This document shows, in pieces, positions 1 through 9,389 of a DNA stretch of 56,717 nucleotides. The notes beneath the pieces are model-generated. The model saw only the letters and a program-made list of their open reading frames with translations, had not been told where the DNA came from and did no database searches. Every line of letters begins with the position of its first letter. Position 1 is the first letter of the stretch. The position numbers were made by a program, and so were the translations under genes. The stretch is from Maritimibacter sp. REDSEA-S28_B5 (GTDB lineage Bacteria; Pseudomonadota; Alphaproteobacteria; Rhodobacterales; Rhodobacteraceae), in NCBI GenBank assembly GCA_001626765.1, contig LUOO01000106.1, positions 1 to 56,717 on the forward strand, given 5' to 3'.

Positions 1-856
1 CGACCGGTGCCCGTCCGCGCTCGCTGCCGGGCATCGAACCGGATGGCAAGCTGATCTGGACCTATTTCGAGGCGCTGGTCCCGACTGAGGTGCCGAAGTC
101 GCTGGTAATCGTGGGCTCCGGTGCCATCGGGATCGAGTTCGCGAGTTTCTATGCCGCGATGGGGACCGAGGTCTCCGTGGTCGAAATGCAACCGCGCATC
201 CTGCCGGTCGAGGACGAAGAGGTCTCGGCTTTCGTCGCCAAGGCGCTGACCAAACGAGGGATCACCTTGCGCACGGGCCTGGGTGTCGAGGGCGTCGTGA
301 CCGGCAAAAAGGACGTGACCGTGACCCTTGCGGGTGGCGAGACGATCAAGGCCGAGCGGCTTTTGTCCGCCGCCGGGGTCGTCGCCAATACCGAGGGGCT
401 GGGGCTCGAGGCGCTTGGCGTCACGATGGAGCGCGGCGTGATCGCGGTGGACGGGGCGGGGCGCACGTCGGTCCCTGGCGTCTGGGCCATCGGTGACATC
501 ACGGGTGCCCCGATGCTGGCCCACAAGGCCGAACACGAGGCGGTCATCTGTGTCGAGGCGATCGCGGGGAATCATCCCCACGCGATGCGGCGCGAGCGCA
601 TTCCCGGCTGCACCTATTCCGACCCGCAGGTGGCGAGTGTGGGCTTGACCGGATTTTTGACGCGGAGACCGGTGAACTTCTCGGCGCGCATCTGGCGGGT
701 CCGGAGGTCACGGAACTCATCGCGGGTTTCGTCACGGCTATGGAGCTTGAGGCGACCGAGGCCGAGATGTCCGACATCGTTTTCCCGCATCCCACGATTT
801 CCGAGGTTGTGAAAGAGGCGGCGTTGGCGGCCTATGGCCGGGCCATCAATATCTGA
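1..856 (+). pseudogene. lpd: Dihydrolipoamide dehydrogenase remnant (5' end outside window; internal deletion and frameshift)
   Basis: The frame is open from base 3 and reads as the middle of a class I pyridine nucleotide-disulfide oxidoreductase, the E3 flavoprotein that reoxidises lipoamide in 2-oxoacid dehydrogenase complexes. The NAD-binding motif GSGAIGIE and the second FAD motif GDITGAPMLAHKAEHEA are clear. After SDPQVASVGLT (about base 650) the frame breaks. From about 656 the dimerisation domain resumes in another frame (FDAETGELLGAH, then HPTISE with the active-site His) and ends at the TGA at 854-856. By comparison with the family about 35-40 codons are missing at the junction. The product would lack part of the interface domain and be inactive unless this is an assembly error. 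It lies 12 nt before the aldo/keto reductase gene. Confidence 0.85.
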
Positions 857-868
857 GGAGGACGGCGC

Positions 869-1807
869 ATGGAGTATCGCAATCTCGGGCGGTCGGGGTT
901 GAAGGTTTCGGCGGTCAGGCTGGGCTGCAACAACTTCGGCTGGACCATCGACGAGGCGCAGAGCCGCGCCGTTGTGGATGCCGCCATCGACGCCGGTGTG
1001 ACGTTTCTGGACACCGCCAATGTCTATGGCGGCGGGGGCGCGTCTGAGACGATGTTGGGCAATATTCTGGGGGACAAGCGGCAGAAGGTCATCCTCTCCA
1101 GCAAGGTCGGGCTGGAGATGCCGGACGGCACCAGGGGCGGGAGCCGCTGGAACATCGTGTCAGGCGTCGAGGACAGTCTGCGTCGGCTCAAGACGGATTA
1201 CATTGACCTCTACCAGCTTCATTGGTCCGACCCGACGACGCCCATCGACGAGACGCTCCGCGCTTTCGACGACCTGATCCGGGCGGGCAAGGTGCGCTAT
1301 ATCGGGGCCTGTAACCTCGCTGCCTGGGAGGTGGTCGAAGCGGAGTATCTGGCGCGCGAACTTGGCACGCATCGGTTCGTATCCATTCAGGACGAACTGA
1401 GCCTGCTCGTGCGCGGTAAGGAAAAGACTCTGCTGCCCGCGCTCGAGCGTTACGGCGTGGGGTTCCTGCCCTATTTCCCGCTGGCCTCGGGTCTGCTCAC
1501 CGGCAAATACAGACGCGACGAGGGCGCGCCGGAAGGCAGCCGCTTCGCCAAGCTCGATCGTATGGCGACGCGCTATCTGACCGAGGCGAACTGGGACAAG
1601 ACCGAGGCGCTCAAGGCGTTCTGCGAGGCGCGGGGGCGGACGCTGGTGGAACTTGCCTTCTCCTGGCTTCTGACCCGTCCGATGGTCGCCAGCGTCATGG
1701 CCGGGGCCACGAAGCCCGAGCAGGTCACAGCCAATGTGGCGGCGACCGACTGGCAGCTCACCCCGGAGGATCTGGAAGAGATCGACCGGGTCACGGGCGA
1801 TGCCTGA
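869..1807 (+). CDS. Aldo/keto reductase
   Basis: A 312-residue NAD(P)H-dependent oxidoreductase of the aldo/keto reductase superfamily, of normal length for a cytosolic TIM-barrel reductase. The catalytic tetrad is visible: Asp and Tyr in LDTANVYGG, Lys in SSKVG and His in LYQLHWSD. The C-terminal cofactor segment (GATKPEQVTANVAA) is also present. The start is supported by GAGGA eight bases upstream. The gene overlaps the next one (GMC oxidoreductase) by eight bases, so they are probably cotranscribed. It likely interconverts a carbonyl and an alcohol in the catabolic pathway of this block; the substrate cannot be inferred. Confidence 0.88.
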   Translation: MEYRNLGRSGLKVSAVRLGCNNFGWTIDEAQSRAVVDAAIDAGVTFLDTANVYGGGGASETMLGNILGDKRQKVILSSKVGLEMPDGTRGGSRWNIVSGVEDSLRRLKTDYIDLYQLHWSDPTTPIDETLRAFDDLIRAGKVRYIGACNLAAWEVVEAEYLARELGTHRFVSIQDELSLLVRGKEKTLLPALERYGVGFLPYFPLASGLLTGKYRRDEGAPEGSRFAKLDRMATRYLTEANWDKTEALKAFCEARGRTLVELAFSWLLTRPMVASVMAGATKPEQVTANVAATDWQLTPEDLEEIDRVTGDA

Positions 1808-3419
1808 CCCTTACGACTATATCGTCGTGGGGGCGGGATCTGCGGGCTGCGTGGTTGCCGCGCGGCTCTCAGAGAACCTGAACGCGCGGGTGCTGATCCT
1901 CGAGGCCGGGCCGGAGGACAAGGCGTTCTGGATCACGCCGCCGATGGGCTATCCGATGCTCTTCACCGATCCGCGCGTGAACTGGATGTTCGAAGGCGAG
2001 CCTGAGCCGGAATTGAAGAACCGCAAGATGTATCATCCGCGCGGCAAGGTTCTGGGCGGGTCGAGCGCGATCAACGGGATGCTTTATATCCGTGGGCACC
2101 GCGAGGATTACGACCTCTGGCGACAGATGGGCAACACCGGCTGGGGCTGGGAGGATGTCCTGCCCTACTTCAAGAAGGCCGAGGACAACACGCGCGGCGC
2201 CGACGATTTCCACGGCGTCGGCGGGCCGCTTCGGGTGTCAGATCAGGCGGGCGGATCGCCCGTGGCCGATGCCATCGTCGCGGCGGCGGTCGAGGCGGGC
2301 ATCCCGCGCAACCCGGATTTCAACGGGGCAGAGCAGGAAGGTGCGGGGTATTTCCAGACCACGACCAAGGACCGGCGGCGCTGGTCCTCGGCCCATGCGT
2401 ATTTGCATCCGGCGCGGCGGCGGTCCAATCTGAGCGTGGTGACGGGCGGGCATCTGACGCGGGTGCTTTTGGATGGCCGACGCGCGGTGGGGATCGCGTA
2501 TCGGACCGCTCGCGGGATCGAGACCGCGCGGCTGTCGGAGCGGGGCGAGGTGGTGCTGACGGGCGGGGCCTTCGGCTCGCCGCAGATGTTGCAGCTGTCT
2601 GGCATCGGTCCGGCGGGACATTTGGCCGAGATGGGCGTGCCTGTGGTGCACGACGTGCCGGGTGTGGGCGAAAACCTACGCGATCATTTCTACTGCTCGC
2701 TGATGTTCAAATGCCGCGAGCCGATCACGATCAACGAGCTTGCGAACTCCAGGATCAGGCAGGTGATCGCCGGGGCACAGTATGTGCTGGCCAAGCGCGG
2801 GCCACTGGCATCTAACGGCATTTTTGCGGGGATCTTCATGCGCTCGTCGCCGGACAAGCATCGCCCTGACATTCAGGTGAACACCAACATGTGGACGGTG
2901 GCGAGTCGGACGAAATCCGGGATGAAGGCGCATGATCATCCTGGCTTCACGATGAGCCCCGTGCACCTCGACCCCCGCGCGGTCGGCACTGTGCGTCTGG
3001 CAAGCGCCGACCCGATGGCCGCGCCCGCGATCCGGCAGAATTTCTTTGAGGACGCGGTGGACCGGGCGACGATGGTGCGGGCGGTCGAATTGATCCGCGA
3101 CATCGCGCGGCAACCGGCGCTGGCGTGTTATATGGAAGAAGAGATCGCGCCCGGGCCGGGCATCGACGGACCGGAGGCGATCGAGGACTGGCTGCGTGGC
3201 GCAGCGATCGCCAATCTGCATCCGGTGGGGTCCTGCATGATGGGACCGGACGCGGGGCAGGGGGCGGTGGTCGACGACCGCCTCCGGGTCCACGGGATCT
3301 CGGGGCTGCGCGTGACGGACGCCTCGATCATGCCGCGTGTGCCGGCGGGCAACACCAATGCGCCCTGCATCATGATCGGCGAGAAATGCGCCGACATGAT
3401 CAAGGCGGACGCGAGATAG
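1800..3419 (+). CDS. GMC-family FAD-dependent oxidoreductase (choline dehydrogenase-like)
   Basis: A 539-residue glucose-methanol-choline oxidoreductase. It has the N-terminal FAD motif [22 protein letters not shown] signature 1 ([18 protein letters not shown], about residue 80), signature 2 ([15 protein letters not shown], about 255), and the catalytic His in HPVGSCMMG with the final [14 protein letters not shown] segment. The family oxidises primary or secondary alcohols with FAD. The ATG at 1800 lies inside the end of the aldo/keto reductase gene, and the alignment of the FAD motif close to the N-terminus supports it. A flavoprotein gene follows 9 nt downstream. The annotation choline dehydrogenase is only family-level; an alcohol on the catabolic substrate is equally plausible. 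Confidence 0.9.
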   Translation: MPDPYDYIVVGAGSAGCVVAARLSENLNARVLILEAGPEDKAFWITPPMGYPMLFTDPRVNWMFEGEPEPELKNRKMYHPRGKVLGGSSAINGMLYIRGHREDYDLWRQMGNTGWGWEDVLPYFKKAEDNTRGADDFHGVGGPLRVSDQAGGSPVADAIVAAAVEAGIPRNPDFNGAEQEGAGYFQTTTKDRRRWSSAHAYLHPARRRSNLSVVTGGHLTRVLLDGRRAVGIAYRTARGIETARLSERGEVVLTGGAFGSPQMLQLSGIGPAGHLAEMGVPVVHDVPGVGENLRDHFYCSLMFKCREPITINELANSRIRQVIAGAQYVLAKRGPLASNGIFAGIFMRSSPDKHRPDIQVNTNMWTVASRTKSGMKAHDHPGFTMSPVHLDPRAVGTVRLASADPMAAPAIRQNFFEDAVDRATMVRAVELIRDIARQPALACYMEEEIAPGPGIDGPEAIEDWLRGAAIANLHPVGSCMMGPDAGQGAVVDDRLRVHGISGLRVTDASIMPRVPAGNTNAPCIMIGEKCADMIKADAR

Positions 3420-3428
3420 GAGACCCCG

Positions 3429-4799
3429 ATGGTCGAGACGGATTTCGACGTGATCGTGATCGGCGCGGGCGGCGCAGGGCTGGCTGCCGCCTCCGAGGCG
3501 ACGGCGAGAGGGGCGCGCGTGCTGCCTCTCGAAGCGGGCGCACGGACCGGTGGCTCGACCCGGCTGTCGGGCGGCGTGTTCTGGGCGTCGAACACCTCGC
3601 TCCAGAAGAAGGCCGGGATCGAGGACAATCCGGATGATCAGTTCCACTACTAAATGACGGTCAATCAATACAAAGTGGAGCCGTCGCTGGTGCGGCGCTA
3701 CTGCGATCTGTCCGGGCCGACCTTTGAATGGCTCGTCGGCATGGGCGCAAGTTTTCCGCTGGAGAACCTCTATGTCTCGGGCGTCGACAAGCTGCCGCGC
3801 GGGCATCGGGCGGAACGGCATGGCGAGGATATCGCTGACGCGCTGGAGGGGTCACTGTCGGGGCGGTCGGTGGACCTCGCCACCCACACCCGCGTCGAGG
3901 GTCTCGTGATGCGCGACGGTCGCTGCGTCGGCGTGCGCGTGGGGGGTGAGGCAGTCACGGCGGGCGCGGTGGTCATCGCCTCGGGCGGGTTCGGCAACAA
4001 CCGACGGATGTGGGCCGAGCTGTATCCCAGTGCCGCCAAACAGGGGGCGCTCGCGTGGTATATCGGGGCCGACGAATGTCGGGGCGACGGGATCGAGATG
4101 GCGCGGGGGATCGGGGCCGACATCACCGGTCTGAACCGCGGGCTGCTCCTCATGACGCCTGGGTTCGCCGAGGATCTGGAACCTTACCTTCCGCCGTGGC
4201 TCATGCATGTGAACCACGAGGGGCGGCGGTTCATCGATGAATCGACCGAATATTCGGTGCTGTCGGAGGTGCTGGGCGAACAGACTGCCGGCGAGTGTTT
4301 CGCGATCTTCGACGAAGCCGCGCGGGCCGAGGCCAAGGCGCATCCGGCGCCCAACTGGTCGGCGGACCGGCTCGCGGCGTTTGCGGCGAATGGCAAATTG
4401 CAGTCGGCCGACACGCTGGCGGAATTGGCGGATGAGCTGGGGGTGCGGGCCGAGGCGCTGGTCGCCACCGCCGAGCGTTATTCCGAGGATGCACGTGCGG
4501 GATTGGACAGCCAGTTCTTCAAGGCGGGCGGGCATTTGCGGCCCGTCGAAACGGGGCCGTTTTATGGTGCGCGCATCCGGCCCGCGGTGGTTTGCTGGAC
4601 CGGAACGGGGCTGCGCATCGACGCCGAGGCGCGGGTGCTCGGGATGAACAACCGGGCCATACCGGGGCTTTTTGCGGCCGGCGAAACCACGGGTGGCTTC
4701 GCCGGACCCTGCTACGCGGGCGGCGGTGCCTCGGTCGGCAGCGCGGTGATCTTTGGCCGGGTGGCGGGCGGCAACGCGGCGGCGCTGGCGCGGGGGTAA
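3429..4799 (+). pseudogene. FAD-dependent dehydrogenase, fumarate reductase/tricarballylate dehydrogenase type, interrupted by an in-frame TAA
   Basis: Two pieces in the same frame make one flavoprotein of about 455 residues. The first (3429-3653) has the FAD dinucleotide motif [17 protein letters not shown] and [14 protein letters not shown], and stops at TAA 3651-3653 after FHY. The second starts with the adjacent ATG (3654) and continues without any gap (MTVNQYKVEPSLVRRY) to the C-terminal FAD motif GLFAAGETTGGFAGPCYAGGG. The ketosteroid-dehydrogenase signature YPGAG of its two neighbours is absent, so it is closer to fumarate reductase or TcuA-type enzymes. AGGAG precedes the start. The immediate ATG could allow reinitiation, but the second piece would lack the ADP-binding fold. 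Confidence 0.82.
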
Positions 4800-4838
4800 G
4801 GCGGGCCGCGAATGGTGGTCAGTTTCGCGGGAAAGACT

Positions 4839-4858
4839 CCGGGATTCTAGAATCCTGG
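4839..4858. terminator. Palindromic hairpin between convergent flavoprotein genes
   Basis: A perfect 14-nt palindrome (GGATTCTAGAATCC, 4842-4855) is extended to an 8-bp stem with one G-T pair and a CTAG loop. It lies in the 124-nt gap between two converging genes and is followed by CTCTTTG on the plus strand. A bidirectional terminator is the simplest reading; the T-tract is weak. Confidence 0.4.
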
Positions 4859-4923
4859 ACTCTTTGATCCGTTAATATGATCGCGTTATCAGACGGATAT
4901 GCGACCGCCCGCGACCTGAAAGG

Positions 4924-6666
4924 TTAACGCACGTCCTCGCCGGCCCGCGTCGCCTCGACAATAAGACCCGCCACATGCCGCGCCGCGCGGAAGGCAAAGG
5001 TCATCCCCGGTCCCAGCGTGCCACCGGCGCCCGGATAGCTGCCCCCGAACACATTCGCCATGTCGTTCCCGACCGCATAGAGTCCCGGGATCACCTGCCC
5101 GGCGTGGTCGAGCACCTGCGCGTTCTCGTCCGTCGCGATGCCTTTGAAGTTCCCGATCTCGCCCACGTGCAGCTTGACCGCATACCATGGCCCGCGGGTG
5201 AGCGGACCCAGCGCCGGATTCGGGCCGTGATCCGGGTCGCCATGATAGCGATCATAGGGCGCGCGGCCGCGGTGGAACTCCGGATCCTGCCCCCGCGCGG
5301 CACCTTCGTTGAACCGCGCCACCGTTTCGGCCAACACGCCCGCGTCCACCCGGATCGCATCCGCCAGCGCGGCGAGCGTCGGGGCCTTGCGCAGGTAGCC
5401 ATTCGCGATGAGCCGCCGCTGTGACATGGGCCAAGGCTTTTGAAACCCGATGCCCCATCGCCGGACCGCAGGTCCATCACCGATGATCCAGCCGTGCTCG
5501 GCTCCACGCGCGGCCATCGCGGCGATCATGTCCTCGCCGATGTCGTTGTAGCTTGCGCTTTCGTTGACGCAGCGCTTGCCGTCGGGCAGCACGATGATGA
5601 AACCGGGCTTATAGCGGTCCACGAGATGCGGCCAGATGCCCGTAAAGTCGCTCACCCCAGGCATTTTCGACACCGGCATCCAGGCGCCAGCATTCGCACC
5701 GTCGGAGCCGAACCGCGCCCCCACCGCCTCGGCCATATTCGCCGCGTCGCCGGTGTTGCCCATGGGCAAGGGCGACAGGACGGGCAGGCGATTGACCGGC
5801 TCGGGATGTTCGGCACGTCGCCGATCCACGTCACGCGCATAGCCGCCCGCGGCGAGGATCACGGCGCGCGCCTCGATCCGGAGCGGTCCCTCGGGCGTGT
5901 CGAGCCATGCGCCCGTCACCGCGTCACCGTCCCGGATGAGGGACCGCGCGGGCGAGGACAAAAGCATCGGGATGCCCAGTTCGTCCACCGTCTTGCCCAG
6001 CCGCGCCACCAGCGCCCGCCCGGTGGTCAGGCTCTGGCTCTCGCCATGTCGCGCCATATCCACCAGATGCCGCGCCATCCGCCCCGCGACGTGGCGAAAC
6101 GCCGGCCACGACCGCGTGGCGGCAAAGAACAGCTTCACTTCGGCGCCCGAACGCATGGTCATGCCCAGAAACGACGTCTGCGGTAATTCTCGTTTGAGCG
6201 TGGACATCACCGTCCCGACCTCGCTCGCCGTGATCGGGACGGAAAAGATTGACCGGATCATCGACGCGCCCTCTTGTTCCGAGTGATAATCGGGAAAGGC
6301 GGCGGGGGCGAAGCGGACATGGCTTTCGGTTTCCAGAAACTCGACCATGCGGGGGCCGTCATTGAGAAAGGCGTCGATCTTGGCCCGGTCGGCGCGATTG
6401 CCACCTTCGATCTCGAGGTGGCGAGTCACCGCTTCGCGGGTATCGGTCTCGCCCGTCGCCTCGCCCAAGGCGCGGGACTGGTGGCTCAAGGGCACCCAAA
6501 GCCCGCCGCCGGAGGTCGCCGTGGTGCCGCCGAAGACGGCGTCCTTTTCGGCGATGATGACCGACAGCCCCGCCTTGGCCGCCGTGATCGCGGCGGTCAG
6601 CCCGGCGCCGCCGGTGCCGATGACGAGGACATCGCAGGAACGGGCGGGATCGGCCATGTCGCGCAT
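4924..6666 (-). CDS. FAD-dependent dehydrogenase, 3-ketosteroid-delta1-dehydrogenase-like
   Basis: A 580-residue flavoprotein. It has the N-terminal FAD motif VLVIGTGGAGLTAA, GGTTATSGGGLWVP, a substrate-domain segment NESASY (Tyr about 373) and the C-terminal SYPGAGGTLGP (Tyr about 544). In characterised 3-ketosteroid-delta1-dehydrogenases the two catalytic tyrosines lie about 170 residues apart in comparable segments, so the active-site layout is kept. The family desaturates a carbon-carbon bond next to a ketone. The ATG at 6666 overlaps the stop of the upstream paralogue by one base (TGATG); an ATG nine bases further in is an alternative. Of the three such flavoproteins here it is the only one that looks intact. 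A steroid substrate is not implied. Confidence 0.85.
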   Translation of the reverse strand: MRDMADPARSCDVLVIGTGGAGLTAAITAAKAGLSVIIAEKDAVFGGTTATSGGGLWVPLSHQSRALGEATGETDTREAVTRHLEIEGGNRADRAKIDAFLNDGPRMVEFLETESHVRFAPAAFPDYHSEQEGASMIRSIFSVPITASEVGTVMSTLKRELPQTSFLGMTMRSGAEVKLFFAATRSWPAFRHVAGRMARHLVDMARHGESQSLTTGRALVARLGKTVDELGIPMLLSSPARSLIRDGDAVTGAWLDTPEGPLRIEARAVILAAGGYARDVDRRRAEHPEPVNRLPVLSPLPMGNTGDAANMAEAVGARFGSDGANAGAWMPVSKMPGVSDFTGIWPHLVDRYKPGFIIVLPDGKRCVNESASYNDIGEDMIAAMAARGAEHGWIIGDGPAVRRWGIGFQKPWPMSQRRLIANGYLRKAPTLAALADAIRVDAGVLAETVARFNEGAARGQDPEFHRGRAPYDRYHGDPDHGPNPALGPLTRGPWYAVKLHVGEIGNFKGIATDENAQVLDHAGQVIPGLYAVGNDMANVFGGSYPGAGGTLGPGMTFAFRAARHVAGLIVEATRAGEDVR

Positions 6667-8273
6667 CAATCCGCCGCCAGTCGTTCGGTTTCGCCGGTCA
6701 CGCCCGGCAGGGACTTGCCCGCGACTTCCGCCAGATGCTTGCCCGCCCGCCAGCCAAAGACCATGCCCGGCCCGATGGTCGCGCCCGCGCCGGGATAGGC
6801 CCCTCCAAAGACGTTGGCCTGATCGTTGCCCACGGCATAAAGCCCGGCGATGGGCTGGTCGTCATGGCCCAGAACCCGCGCGTGGATGTCGGTCGCCATG
6901 CCTTTGTAGCTCGTGATCTCGCCCGGATAGATCCGCACCGAAAAAAATGGCCCGACCTCGAGCGGACCGAGTGACGGGTTCGGCGTGTTCTCGTCATCGC
7001 CGTGATGGCGGTCGTATTTCGTGCGGCCCCGGTGATAGTCGAGGTCATCGCCCGATCGCGCAAAGCCGTTGAACCGCTCGAACGTGGCCACCAGTTCCGG
7101 CCCGTCGATTCCACAGACCCGTGCGAGGTCTTCGAGCATGGCTGGGATCAGGTCGCGGTAGTTCTGGCTTTCGTTGACCAGCCGCCGCCCGTCCGGGGTG
7201 ACCATGATGAAGCCGGGTTTGGTGCGGTCTACGAGGTGCGGCCAGACCCCGGTGAAATCCGTGGCACCGGGGAGTTTTGAGGTCGGCATCCACGCCGCCG
7301 CGGTCGAGACATGGCCGTTCCAGCGCCCGCCCACCGCTTCGGCCAGACGCGATCCGTCGCCGGTGTTGGTCATGGGCACCGGCAGCACCGGCTCCATCGT
7401 CGCGGTGACGCCGGGGTGATTTTCGCGGCGCCGCTCGCGGTCGCGGGGATAGCCACCCGCCGCCAAGACGACGCCGTAGGTGGCCCGGATCGTCACGGTG
7501 CCGTCGGGTGTGGCGAGCCGCGCACCGGTGACGCGCCCGTTTTCGGTCGTGAGTTCCGTCGCGGGGCTGTCGGTCCAGATTTCGACCCCCGCCTCGTCCA
7601 GTGTTTTGGCTAGCCGCGCAATCAGCGCGCGGCCACGCACGATATTCTGCGACGAGCCGTGAAGCGCGAGGTCGCGGAAATGTCGGAGCATCCGTTTGAC
7701 GACAAAGCCCATCGCGGTGATCGAACGCCCGGCCTTCAAAAAGTTCTTCATCTCGAGCGATGAGCCAAGCGCCAGCCCCATGAACAGCGTCTGGGGCAAC
7801 TCGCCCTTCAATCGTTTCATCAGCGGACCCATCTGGCCCGCGTCGTAGGGCAGGGTGCCGAGCGAGCGGATGGTCGAGGCGCCGGGTTCGTCGGAATGGT
7901 AGTCGGGAAACTCCATGGAATGAAACTTGACCTCGGTCTCGCGCTCCATGAAGTCGACCATCACCGGGCCGGAGGCGAGGTAGGCCTCGATCCGGTCGCG
8001 GTCGATATATTGGCCGGTCTCGTTTTCGAGATAGTGCCGGGCGTTGGCGATTGTGTCCTCGACCCCGATCTCGGCCCCGAGCTTTTGCGCGTGCCGGTTC
8101 ATAGGAATCCAGATCACGCCGCCCGAGGTGGCCGTGGTGCCGCCAAAGACGCTGTCCTTTTCCGCGACCAGAACCGATAGCCCGGCAGCCCGTGAGGTTG
8201 CCGCGGCGGTCAGTCCCGCGCCGCCCGATCCGATGACCAGAACGTCAACCGTGCGATCCGTCTTGCTGCCCAT
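6666..8273 (-). CDS. 3-ketosteroid-delta1-dehydrogenase-like flavoprotein with a probable internal in-frame deletion
   Basis: A 535-residue paralogue of the gene just downstream, with the FAD motif VLVIGSGGAGLTAAA, GGTTATSGGVIWIP, NESQNY and the C-terminal AYPGAGATIGPGM. Read against the paralogue, the two proteins align until NES-x-x-Y-x-D and again from LEDLARVCG. About 50 residues are missing between AM and LEDL (junction near 7130-7140), including the segment that reads GFQKPWPMSQRR in the neighbour. The frame is preserved, so a protein is probably made, but part of the substrate-binding domain is gone. A GGGAGG site precedes the chosen ATG; an upstream in-frame ATG at 8336 lacks one. It probably forms an operon with the downstream paralogue. 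Confidence 0.82.
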   Translation of the reverse strand: MGSKTDRTVDVLVIGSGGAGLTAAATSRAAGLSVLVAEKDSVFGGTTATSGGVIWIPMNRHAQKLGAEIGVEDTIANARHYLENETGQYIDRDRIEAYLASGPVMVDFMERETEVKFHSMEFPDYHSDEPGASTIRSLGTLPYDAGQMGPLMKRLKGELPQTLFMGLALGSSLEMKNFLKAGRSITAMGFVVKRMLRHFRDLALHGSSQNIVRGRALIARLAKTLDEAGVEIWTDSPATELTTENGRVTGARLATPDGTVTIRATYGVVLAAGGYPRDRERRRENHPGVTATMEPVLPVPMTNTGDGSRLAEAVGGRWNGHVSTAAAWMPTSKLPGATDFTGVWPHLVDRTKPGFIMVTPDGRRLVNESQNYRDLIPAMLEDLARVCGIDGPELVATFERFNGFARSGDDLDYHRGRTKYDRHHGDDENTPNPSLGPLEVGPFFSVRIYPGEITSYKGMATDIHARVLGHDDQPIAGLYAVGNDQANVFGGAYPGAGATIGPGMVFGWRAGKHLAEVAGKSLPGVTGETERLAAD

Positions 8274-8328
8274 GAGTACCTCCCGTCGCTCTCGTGCCAC
8301 GGCAGTGTATCTGATGGATAAGATCTTC

Positions 8329-8356
8329 GTATACATAAATATGATGTATTGGATAC
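8329..8356. promoter_or_regulatory. GTATAC dyads upstream of the flavoprotein operon
   Basis: The AT-rich gap before the minus-strand flavoprotein operon contains GTATAC (8329-8334) and a second dyad GTAT-TGG-ATAC (8346-8356). The same core recurs in other promoter regions of this block, so these are candidate operators for a common regulator. The GT-AT-AC core fits GntR/FadR-type operators by general knowledge. Confidence 0.5.
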
Positions 8357-8366
8357 GCCAAATTCC

Positions 8367-9320
8367 CTAGTCCTCGGGCTCGATATGGAGCGCCTCTTCC
8401 TCGGTCCGGGGGAGCACGAGGCGGCCTTCGCTGTCGAGGTATCCAAGCACCCCCGTGCGCAGGAAATGGCCCTGTTCGAAAGGCGCGATCCCGTTCGCAT
8501 ATCCCGCAATGAGGCCCGGACCGCGCAGCCAGACTTCGCCGGTCTGGTAGAGAAGCATGTCCATGCCGGTGCGGGGATCGACGATCATCACCTGCGTGTC
8601 GGCCAGCGGTCGGCCCACCGTGGCGGGCACGGTTTCAGGCGGATCGCGGGGGTCGGAGGTAAGCGGCAGGCCCCCGGCTTCCGGCAGGGCAAAACCATTT
8701 ACGACGGTCAGGCCGGGGTGCGCGGACTGTAGTGCGGCAAGCGCCTCGCGGGGGGCGCGCAGGTGGACGAGGCGCAGGTCGGGGCTGTCGGGCTCATCGC
8801 CGTCGCTCAGGAGCCATGCGACCGTTACGTCCGTTTTCTGCAAGGAAATATGGGCACCGACCGACAGCGCGGCAATGGCGATCATCCATGTCGCGGGGTC
8901 GGTGACGCTGCCGTCGATCCAGATGCGGTCGCGCGCGGACAGGTCGAACCGCGTGGCGAGCGCCCGCGCCATGCGGATGAGGGCGGACTGCGTATGGCGG
9001 GCGAGGTCGTCGTCGCCGTCCTCGCGCCGGATGGGCAGGATCAGCTCGCCGGGATGCGACCGTTTCACCAGTCCCTCTATCCCCACGGCGACCGCCGAGC
9101 GGGCGAGACCCCCGACCACCTCGGGCAGGAGCTTGTCGAGGTCTGACTTGGCCAGCGTGACGACAGGATCATCGCCGCGCGGCATGACGAGTTCCGCGAG
9201 GGCGCGGTAGTCTAGCGACCCGAGGGCGGGGGCATACGGGGTCTGCCTCGCCTGCTGCGCGATCAGCCCGGCGAGGGTGTCGAGGTCGTCCTGGCCTGTC
9301 TCGTGGTCTGTCACACGCAT
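8367..9320 (-). CDS. AMP-binding-like protein lacking the catalytic core (degenerate acyl-CoA synthetase homologue)
   Basis: A 317-residue protein whose C-terminal half matches the middle motifs of ANL-superfamily acyl-CoA synthetases: NGFALPEAGG in place of the usual YG-x-TE, VGRPLADTQVMIVDP, TGEVWLRGPGLIAGYANG and FLRTGVLGYLDSEGRL. The ATP-grasping loop (SGTTGxPKG type) is absent, the conserved Asp of TGDLG is Val, and there is no C-terminal lid domain. The family is usually 500 residues or more. It should therefore be unable to form an acyl-adenylate. The start is set by GGAGGA upstream. It may be a decayed ligase or a non-catalytic protein. It diverges from the SDR gene at 9390 across a 69-nt gap. 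Confidence 0.65.
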   Translation of the reverse strand: MRVTDHETGQDDLDTLAGLIAQQARQTPYAPALGSLDYRALAELVMPRGDDPVVTLAKSDLDKLLPEVVGGLARSAVAVGIEGLVKRSHPGELILPIRREDGDDDLARHTQSALIRMARALATRFDLSARDRIWIDGSVTDPATWMIAIAALSVGAHISLQKTDVTVAWLLSDGDEPDSPDLRLVHLRAPREALAALQSAHPGLTVVNGFALPEAGGLPLTSDPRDPPETVPATVGRPLADTQVMIVDPRTGMDMLLYQTGEVWLRGPGLIAGYANGIAPFEQGHFLRTGVLGYLDSEGRLVLPRTEEEALHIEPED

Positions 9321-9366
9321 CTTTGGACTTCCTCCGCCGCTGGTTTTGTGTTCGTTATAAGCATCT

Positions 9367-9378
9367 ATAGTATACAAG
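9367..9378. promoter_or_regulatory. GTATAC operator candidate between the AMP-binding-like gene and the SDR gene
   Basis: The sequence ATAGTATACAAG lies in the 69-nt divergent gap, 12 bases before the SDR start. It shares GTATACAA with the site at 16217. Its position close to the ribosome-binding site could let one bound regulator control both directions. Confidence 0.5.
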
Positions 9379-9389
9379 GGAGGGTATCA

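Noticed and set aside
4842..4855. Irr/ICE-type iron box in the TTCTAGAA palindrome
   Set aside because: The half-sites are in the wrong arrangement for TTTAGAA-TTCTAAA and the palindrome lies between two convergent genes, so a terminator is simpler.
4924..8273. Steroid degradation locus
   Set aside because: The ketosteroid-dehydrogenase-like motifs alone are not enough; none of the ring-cleavage or side-chain genes that mark steroid pathways was recognised.
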